Origin: Devosia sp.
Lineage (GTDB): Bacteria; Pseudomonadota; Alphaproteobacteria; Rhizobiales; Devosiaceae
Reading direction: 5' to 3'
Length of the DNA: 55,370 nucleotides
Assembly: GCA_026126125.1 (NCBI GenBank)
Contig: JAHCJW010000007.1
Span: 1 to 55,370, forward strand
Position 1 is the stretch's first letter; each line of letters starts with the position of its first letter. Shown piece by piece: positions 50,446 through 55,370 of this stretch. A program made the position numbers and the translations under genes. Under the pieces are notes generated by a model. The model worked only from the letters and a program-made list of their open reading frames with translations. It did not search any database and had not been told where the DNA came from.

Positions 50446-51081
50446 TTAGCTCGTCAGCACGATCCGCATCAGGTCGGCGGTGTTTTTGGCGCCGAGTTTT
50501 TCCATGACGCGGGCGCGATGCACCTCGATGGTGCGCGGCGAGATGCCCAGCTCCCGCCCGGCCTCCTTGTTCGATTGACCATTGGTGATCAATTGCAGCA
50601 CTTCGCGCTCGCGCGGCGTCAGCTGGGAAAAACCGCGCACCTCGACCGGCCGCCTTCCCCCCTGCATTGCCCCCAGATGCACGTCGCGCCGCAGGGCGTC
50701 CCGGACGATGTTGAGCAGATGCTCGCTGTCGATTGGCTTGCCGACCACATCGGTGGCGCCCAGCTTCATCGCCGTCACCGCCGCGTCGAGCTGGGGCTCG
50801 TCGGCCAGCATCACCACCGGCGTGCCGTTGCGCAGCGCCTTGATCCGCCGCAGAAGGGGCAGGCCGCTTTCCTGGCCCAGCGCCAGGTTGATCACCGCGA
50901 CCTCGGGTCGTCGTCGCTCGATGGCGGTGATGAATTGCTGGGCGTCCAGGGAGAAAATCGTCTGGAACCCCTCGAGCCGGAACAATACGCTCAAGCCCTC
51001 GCAAATTCCCGGATCGGCATCCACGATATGGACCAGCCGATCGCGGTTGAGATAGGTGTGGTAGTAATTTTCGCCGCTCAT
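50446..51081 (-). CDS. FixJ-type response regulator with atypical receiver
   Basis: This is a 211-residue regulator with a receiver domain (about residues 16-130) and a LuxR/FixJ helix-turn-helix (LTPREREVLQLITNGQSNKEA and SPRTIEVHRARVMEKLGAKN). The acidic pair Asp21/Asp23 (VDADPG) and Lys115 (GKPID) are kept. The phospho-acceptor position, however, is Asn65 (VAVINLALG), and the Thr/Ser switch position is Ala93. It therefore probably does not work by normal phosphorylation. I chose the ATG at 51081. The frame extends to a GTG at 51162 with GAGG ahead, which would add 27 residues. A strong promoter with a nested palindrome lies upstream. Confidence 0.88.
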   Translation of the reverse strand: MSGENYYHTYLNRDRLVHIVDADPGICEGLSVLFRLEGFQTIFSLDAQQFITAIERRRPEVAVINLALGQESGLPLLRRIKALRNGTPVVMLADEPQLDAAVTAMKLGATDVVGKPIDSEHLLNIVRDALRRDVHLGAMQGGRRPVEVRGFSQLTPREREVLQLITNGQSNKEAGRELGISPRTIEVHRARVMEKLGAKNTADLMRIVLTS

Positions 51082-51224
51082 CTTGCCTGAAGCCTCTTGG
51101 CTTGGGTCGTGTCTGGGGATGGCAAAGACGTCCATCCGGACGAATTCGGACCCCGCAGTCACTTACCTCGTCTCGCGCCTGTATTTTGCGTTAGGTGGTC
51201 CTGCCCGCCGATAGAGGGAATGCG

Positions 51225-51275
51225 TAGGATGGACTACCTATATAATAGGTTATAAATCCTAATGATAACTGTCAA
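51225..51275 (-). promoter_or_regulatory. Promoter and nested palindrome upstream of the FixJ-type gene
   Basis: TTGACA (51275-51270, minus strand) is followed at 17 bases by TAACCT, a fair -10. Downstream lies ACCTAT-ATA-ATAGGT (51236-51250), flanked by TAGGAT (51225-51230) and ATCCTA (51256-51261). All share one centre, so the site is a two-layer dyad. The stretch is clearly AT-rich against its surroundings. It may be an autoregulatory operator. Confidence 0.55.
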
Positions 51276-51302
51276 GAGAAATAATTCCTATATCTGGAGG
51301 GC

Positions 51303-51334
51303 AAAAAACGGCTGGCCTCCAGGGTGCCAGCCGT
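51303..51334 (-). terminator. Intrinsic terminator of mscL
   Basis: On the minus strand ACGGCTGGC, a 9-base loop and GCCAGCCGT form a perfect stem that is followed by TTTTTT (51308-51303). It starts eight bases after the mscL stop codon. Confidence 0.92.
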
Positions 51335-51342
51335 CGAAAATT

Positions 51343-51783
51343 TTACCGGGGATTGGCGCGCAATGCGTCGCGGATCTCGGTCAGCAGCACTTCTTCCTTG
51401 CTCGGGGCGGGGGTGGTTTCCACCGGCTCCTTGGCCGCTTCGCGCTTGAGGCTGTTGATGGCCTTCACCACCATGAACAGCACGAAGGCGATGATGGTGA
51501 ACTTGACCACGGCATTGATGAACAGGCCGACATTGAGCGTGGCGACGCCGGCGGCCTTGGCGGCGGCAATGGAGGGCACTGGCACATTGTCCGGATTGGA
51601 CAGCACGATGAACAGATTGGAGAAGTCGATCCCGCCGATGATCAGGCCGATCAGCGGCATGAAGATGTCATCAACGATGGAAGAGACGATGGCGCCGAAC
51701 GCCGCGCCGATGATGACGCCGATCGCCAGATCGATCATGTTGCCCTTGATGGCAAAGTCGCGGAATTCCTTGAACACACTCAT
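51343..51783 (-). CDS. mscL: Large-conductance mechanosensitive channel
   Basis: This is a 146-residue inner-membrane channel that opens under osmotic downshock. It has the conserved N-terminus [20 protein letters not shown], the pore helix TM1 [20 protein letters not shown], a periplasmic loop and TM2 ([16 protein letters not shown]). A charged cytoplasmic helix ends the protein ([15 protein letters not shown]). The length is typical. The ATG at 51783 has an AGAGGG site. The reading frame is open far upstream but has no coding sense there. Confidence 0.96.
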   Translation of the reverse strand: MSVFKEFRDFAIKGNMIDLAIGVIIGAAFGAIVSSIVDDIFMPLIGLIIGGIDFSNLFIVLSNPDNVPVPSIAAAKAAGVATLNVGLFINAVVKFTIIAFVLFMVVKAINSLKREAAKEPVETTPAPSKEEVLLTEIRDALRANPR

Positions 51784-52009
51784 TATGTGGCCCTCTGATG
51801 CATCGTACGAAAAGCGGGGGCGATTTTCCGAGGAAACGATGCGACAACGGAAAACCGGAGCCGGCGGCTGAAAAATTCCGCGCGGCGCAGTGGTTAAGAA
51901 TTCCTGAGCGCGTGCACTTTGGCAATGGGTCGTCTGTCGGACTTGCACTGTATTCGTCGAGAGCGGATAACCACAGCACCATAATATTTGACAACCCGGC
52001 CCGATTTTC

Positions 52010-53641
52010 ATGCCGTTCCTGCCCGAAAACGCTGCGGCCAGTTTAAGACTGGCCATCGATTGCCTGCCCCAGGGCATCGTCGTGTTCGACGCCGGGCTGC
52101 GGCTGGTCGTCTCCAACGCGCGCTATAATGATCTGTTGGCGCTGCCCGAAGATCTGACGCGGGTGGGCTCGGCCCTGTTCGACATCGCCCTGTTCCTCGC
52201 CGAGCGCGGCGATCTGGGGGTGGGCGATGCGGCGCGCCTCGCCATCGAGCGTATCAACCTGCTCACCGCTTCGCCGGTCACTATCACCCAGCGGCTGGGG
52301 CGCGCCGGTCAGTGGCTGGAGTTTTTCTCCAGCCGCCTGCCCGATGGCGGCCTTGTCATCAGTTTTTCCGATGTCACCGACCGGGTGCGCGCCGAACAAG
52401 AACTGGAGCGGGTCAATCTGTCGCTGGAAGGGCGGGTGGCCGAGCGCACCGCCGCGCTCACCCGTGTCAATTCCGAGCTGGAAGTGGCGCGGGCCAAGGC
52501 CGATGCCGCCAATCACGACAAGACGCGCTTTCTGGCTGCCGCCAGCCACGATCTGCTCCAGCCGCTCAACGCCGCCCGTCTCTACACCTCGACGCTGATC
52601 GAGCGGGCCAAATCCACCGCCTTTGCCGAATTGGCCAATTCCATCGAGGCCTCGCTCACCGCCGTGGAAGACATCATGTCGGCTCTGCTCGACATTTCGC
52701 GCATCGACAGCGGCACGCTCAAGATCGTTCCGGCGCCGGTCGCCGCGCAGGATCTGTTGCGCAAGATCGAGGTGGAATTCGCGCCCCTGGCGCGGGACCA
52801 TGAAGTGTCGCTGCGCATCGTGCGGACCAAGGCCGTGGTCATGGTCGATCGCACCCTGGTCGGCCGCATCGTGCAAAATCTGGTCTCCAACGCCATCAAA
52901 TACACCCCGGCCGGCGGCCGGGTGCTGGTCGGCCTGCGCCGGCGCGGCAATCGCCTGCGGCTCGACGTCATCGATACCGGCATCGGCTTCAATCGCGACC
53001 AGCATCGGCTGGTGTTTGCCGAATTCTCCCGGCTCGAGCGCGGCGCGCGCATGGCTCAGGGGCTGGGCCTCGGGCTCTCCATCGTCCAGCGCCTCGTCAC
53101 CGCCCTCGGCCTGACGCTCGAACTCGACAGTCGCGAGGGCATCGGTTCGCGCTTCTCGCTCTATCTGCCCATTGCCCGCAATGCCCGCCCCGCCGGCGTC
53201 AGCGCCCAGACGGCGCCGGAGAGCGACTTCGGCACGCTCAATTTCAAGATCCTCTGCGTCGACAATGAAGAGGCCATCCTCGAAGCCATGCGCGGCCTGC
53301 TGGTCCATTGGGGCTGCGATGTGCGCACCGCGCTCTCGCTCAAGCAGATCGACCGCGAACACCTGCTCGAAGGCTGGTATCCCGATCTGGTGCTGATGGA
53401 TTATCACCTCGACCAGACCTCCGGTCTCGATGCCATCGAGTGGCTCCGCCACAATCTGGGCGGCCATCTGCCGGCGGCGCTGGTCACCGCCGACCGCAGC
53501 CCGGCGGTGCGGGCCCTGGCCGAGGATCGCGGCATCGCCGTGGTCAACAAACCGGTCAAGCCCGCCGCCCTGCGCGCCACCATTTCCGGCCTCGCCAACC
53601 AAGGCGGTCGCGGCCAGGGGCGCTCGCCCGGCGGGGGGTGA
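52010..53641 (+). CDS. PAS hybrid histidine kinase with C-terminal receiver
   Basis: This is a 543-residue soluble sensor kinase with no membrane segment. An N-terminal PAS-like domain (about residues 10-125) is followed by a coiled coil (125-170). The HisKA domain has His180 in [18 protein letters not shown], the HATPase domain has the N box [10 protein letters not shown] (Asn294) and DTGIGF, and the C-terminal receiver has phospho-acceptor Asp464 in [13 protein letters not shown]. The phosphate can therefore pass from His180 to its own receiver. The output partner is not evident; the FixJ-type protein nearby lacks an acceptor Asp. It is divergent from mscL, and the 226-base gap has no clear site. 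Confidence 0.92.
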   Translation: MPFLPENAAASLRLAIDCLPQGIVVFDAGLRLVVSNARYNDLLALPEDLTRVGSALFDIALFLAERGDLGVGDAARLAIERINLLTASPVTITQRLGRAGQWLEFFSSRLPDGGLVISFSDVTDRVRAEQELERVNLSLEGRVAERTAALTRVNSELEVARAKADAANHDKTRFLAAASHDLLQPLNAARLYTSTLIERAKSTAFAELANSIEASLTAVEDIMSALLDISRIDSGTLKIVPAPVAAQDLLRKIEVEFAPLARDHEVSLRIVRTKAVVMVDRTLVGRIVQNLVSNAIKYTPAGGRVLVGLRRRGNRLRLDVIDTGIGFNRDQHRLVFAEFSRLERGARMAQGLGLGLSIVQRLVTALGLTLELDSREGIGSRFSLYLPIARNARPAGVSAQTAPESDFGTLNFKILCVDNEEAILEAMRGLLVHWGCDVRTALSLKQIDREHLLEGWYPDLVLMDYHLDQTSGLDAIEWLRHNLGGHLPAALVTADRSPAVRALAEDRGIAVVNKPVKPAALRATISGLANQGGRGQGRSPGGG

Positions 53642-53659
53642 AAAAGGCTCTCGCGCCCC

Positions 53660-54205
53660 CTATCCCCCGCGCTTTGCCTCCCGCCACTCCCCGGGCGCCA
53701 GTCCGTCCAGGGTCCATTCGCCGATGCGCCAGCGCACCAGTCGCAGGGTCGGGTGGCCGACCGCCGCCGTCATCCGCCGCACCTGCCGGTTGCGGCCCTC
53801 GGTGATGGTGAGGGCGATCCAGCAATCGGGCACGGATTTGCGAAACCGCACCGGCGGGTCGCGCGGCCACAGTTGGGGCGGCTCGATGCGCTTGGCCTCG
53901 GCCGGCCGCGTCGGCCCGTCCTTGAGCATCACCCCCTTGCGCAATCGCTCCAGCGCCGCCGCGTCGGGCTCACCCTCCACCTGCACCAGATAGGTTTTGG
54001 GCAGTTTGAAGCGGGGCGAGGCGATCCGGGCCTGCAAGGCCCCGTCATCGGTCAGCAGCAACAGCCCCTCGCTGTCCTTGTCGAGCCGGCCGGCGGCATA
54101 GACGCCGGGCAGCTTGATATAGGGCGCCAGCGTTTCCTCGCGCTTTTCGCCGGTAAATTGCGTCAGCACCCCATAGGGCTTGTTGAAGAGGATGAGGCGA
54201 GACAA
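53660..54205 (-). CDS. 23S rRNA pseudouridine synthase, RluE/RsuA family
   Basis: This 181-residue enzyme isomerises a uridine in rRNA. It contains [11 protein letters not shown] near residue 7, the catalytic Asp42 in [16 protein letters not shown] and the [18 protein letters not shown] block near 135, all as in RluE. It lacks an S4 domain, as RluE does, which fits modification of 23S U2457. I chose TTG at 54205 with GGAG nine bases ahead, since family similarity starts at once. An ATG at 54277 would add 24 unconserved residues. It converges with the kinase gene, 18 bases apart. Confidence 0.85.
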   Translation of the reverse strand: MSRLILFNKPYGVLTQFTGEKREETLAPYIKLPGVYAAGRLDKDSEGLLLLTDDGALQARIASPRFKLPKTYLVQVEGEPDAAALERLRKGVMLKDGPTRPAEAKRIEPPQLWPRDPPVRFRKSVPDCWIALTITEGRNRQVRRMTAAVGHPTLRLVRWRIGEWTLDGLAPGEWREAKRGG

Positions 54206-54477
54206 GGGGCAGGGCTCCGGCGGGCGGGATGGACTGTCATTGTGCAGTCCGGCGCAAAAGGAAAGCAGTTTCGTCATCCCGGCTCGGGCCGATAAGGGCG
54301 CGGCCGGCGCCAGCCCCCTCCAGCGGGCCTGCATCGATGGCGGCTTCCAAACTCGTGAAGCGAATGACGAGCCCCTGCACTTGCCCGATTCTGTCGGGCT
54401 TTGTATGCCCTCACACGAAAGGCGCCCGATTGTGGCGTATTCGCGCTGACCGCGCCCAGACCCGAGGGAGAGAGAAT

Positions 54478-55341
54478 TTGGCCAGACGCCATCCGACGCC
54501 TTTGCGCACCTCCAAGCAAGACATCGCCGCCTCGCGCAAGGCGCCGCAGACGGCCCAGACCCAGAGCGCCGCCTATCGCCTGGCCTTTGCCGATGACGAA
54601 TTCCTCACCTCCGAGGATATTCGCGGGGTGCGCTTCCAGCTTGAATATCTCAAGCCCGAATTCCGCCTGCGCGAACACGGCATCAAATCCACCGTGGTGC
54701 TGTTCGGCGGCGCCCGTATTCCCGAGCCGGGCAAGCCGGCCTGGGCCGCCAAGAACGAGGTGCAGAAGCGCAATCTCGAGGCCGCTTCGCGCTATTACGA
54801 GGAGGCGCGGCGCTTCGCGCAACTGGCCTCGCAGACCTCGGCGGCCAGCGCGTTCAAGGACTATGTGGTGGTCACCGGCGGCGGGCCGGGCGTGATGGAG
54901 GCCGGCAATCGCGGCGCCGCCGATATGGGCGCGCCCTCGATCGGGCTCAACATCGTGCTGCCGCACGAGCAGGCGCCCAACCTCTATGTCACCCCCGACC
55001 TTTCGTTCAACTTCCACTATTTCGCCACGCGCAAGATCCATTTCCTCCTGCGCGCCAAGGTGGTGGCGGTGTTCCCCGGCGGCTTCGGCACGCTGGACGA
55101 ATTCTTCGAAACCCTGACCCTGATCCAGACCGGCCGCATGGAGCGCATTCCGGTCGTGCTGTTCGGCACCCATTTCTGGGACAAGGTGATCAATCTGCAG
55201 GCGCTGGCTGAAGCGGGCACCATCGCCCCCACCGACCCCGATCTTTTCACCATCGTCGACACCGCCGAAGAAGGCTGGAACGTGGTGCGGGCCTTTTACA
55301 ACCTGCCCGAACTGGGCGAGCCCACCTGGATCGGAGGCTAA
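54478..55341 (+). CDS. LOG family protein (TIGR00730-type Rossmann fold)
   Basis: This is a 287-residue protein of the lysine-decarboxylase-like/LOG family. The two family motifs are clear: [14 protein letters not shown] (from residue 134) and [12 protein letters not shown] (from residue 200). Smaller members are cytokinin-activating phosphoribohydrolases or nucleotide 5'-monophosphate nucleosidases. This one has an N-terminal extension of about 65 residues with [18 protein letters not shown], as in the long bacterial type whose substrate is less certain. I chose TTG at 54478 because GAGGGAG lies eight bases ahead. The 272 bases before it, shared with the divergent rRNA enzyme gene, hold no gene. 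Confidence 0.85.
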   Translation: MARRHPTPLRTSKQDIAASRKAPQTAQTQSAAYRLAFADDEFLTSEDIRGVRFQLEYLKPEFRLREHGIKSTVVLFGGARIPEPGKPAWAAKNEVQKRNLEAASRYYEEARRFAQLASQTSAASAFKDYVVVTGGGPGVMEAGNRGAADMGAPSIGLNIVLPHEQAPNLYVTPDLSFNFHYFATRKIHFLLRAKVVAVFPGGFGTLDEFFETLTLIQTGRMERIPVVLFGTHFWDKVINLQALAEAGTIAPTDPDLFTIVDTAEEGWNVVRAFYNLPELGEPTWIGG

Positions 55342-55343
55342 AA

Positions 55344-55370
55344 CATGCCTGCCCGAACGGGGAACCGGTT
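55344..55370. repeat. Type A palindromic repeat, cut by the window end
   Basis: CATGCCTGCCCGAACGGGGA and the beginning of the AACCGGTT core start two bases after the LOG gene stop codon. The second half lies outside the window. Confidence 0.75.

Noticed and set aside
51082-51162. Longer N-terminus of the FixJ-type regulator from GTG 51162
   Set aside because: A GAGG site makes it possible, but the extra 27 residues are not part of the receiver fold. I kept the shorter start and noted the option.

Overview
The window is about 55 kb of GC-rich, densely coded, chromosomal-looking DNA from an alphaproteobacterium. The best guess is Hyphomicrobiales, perhaps Devosia or a close relative. The grounds are a C4-pathway 5-aminolevulinate synthase (HemA), a short alphaproteobacterial flagellin, the number of ABC importers and LysR/IclR/LacI regulators, and intergenic palindromic repeats of the rhizobial mosaic-element (RIME) kind. 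I see no rRNA, tRNA, insertion sequence, phage gene or CRISPR array.

Region 1 (1-612) is the end of a flagellin gene, followed by terminator-like hairpins. Region 2 (795-20558) is a catabolic block built around an IclR regulator (9774-10559). Leftward run a Dpp/Opp-type ABC importer (two ATPases, binding protein, two permeases), an MmgE/PrpD protein and an N,N-dimethylformamidase-large-subunit-like protein. Rightward run hydantoinase/oxoprolinase subunits A and B, a P5C-dehydrogenase-like aldehyde dehydrogenase, a three-part opine/amino-acid oxidase of HcnABC type and a class-III aminotransferase. Both arms start at near-identical promoters (TTGACA, N17-18, TAGTAA) next to a shared 25-bp site (21/25 identical). 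This suggests one regulon for import, amide or lactam cleavage, oxidation and transamination of an unknown nitrogenous substrate.

Region 3 (20834-28794) encodes a ribose-type sugar importer, an alpha/beta hydrolase, a GH78 alpha-L-rhamnosidase and a GH3 glycosidase. Region 4 (28891-38539) holds a NodD-like LysR protein, a second LysR, an MhpA-like aromatic hydroxylase, a fumarylacetoacetate-hydrolase-family protein, an extradiol dioxygenase, a quercetinase-like bicupin, an acetyl-CoA acetyltransferase, the two subunits of a 3-oxoacid CoA-transferase and a PAS-LuxR regulator. Regions 3 and 4 together could deglycosylate a plant phenolic glycoside, open its ring and pass acetoacetate to central metabolism. 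That link is an inference.

Region 5 (38679-45545) is a LacI-controlled sugar operon: lacI, binding protein, a permease broken by a one-base frameshift, a second permease, a fructan-type glycosidase and a UgpC-like ATPase. It has twin operators on its promoter. Region 6 (46177-55341) is more housekeeping: hemA with an FNR/FixK-type box, a WS/DGAT-like acyltransferase, a xylose-dehydrogenase-like SDR, a FixJ-type regulator that lacks the phospho-acceptor Asp, mscL, a hybrid histidine kinase, an RluE-type pseudouridine synthase and a LOG-family protein.

At least eleven copies (one truncated by the window end) of a palindromic repeat lie directly behind genes from 23.6 kb onward. Several begin at the stop codon itself.
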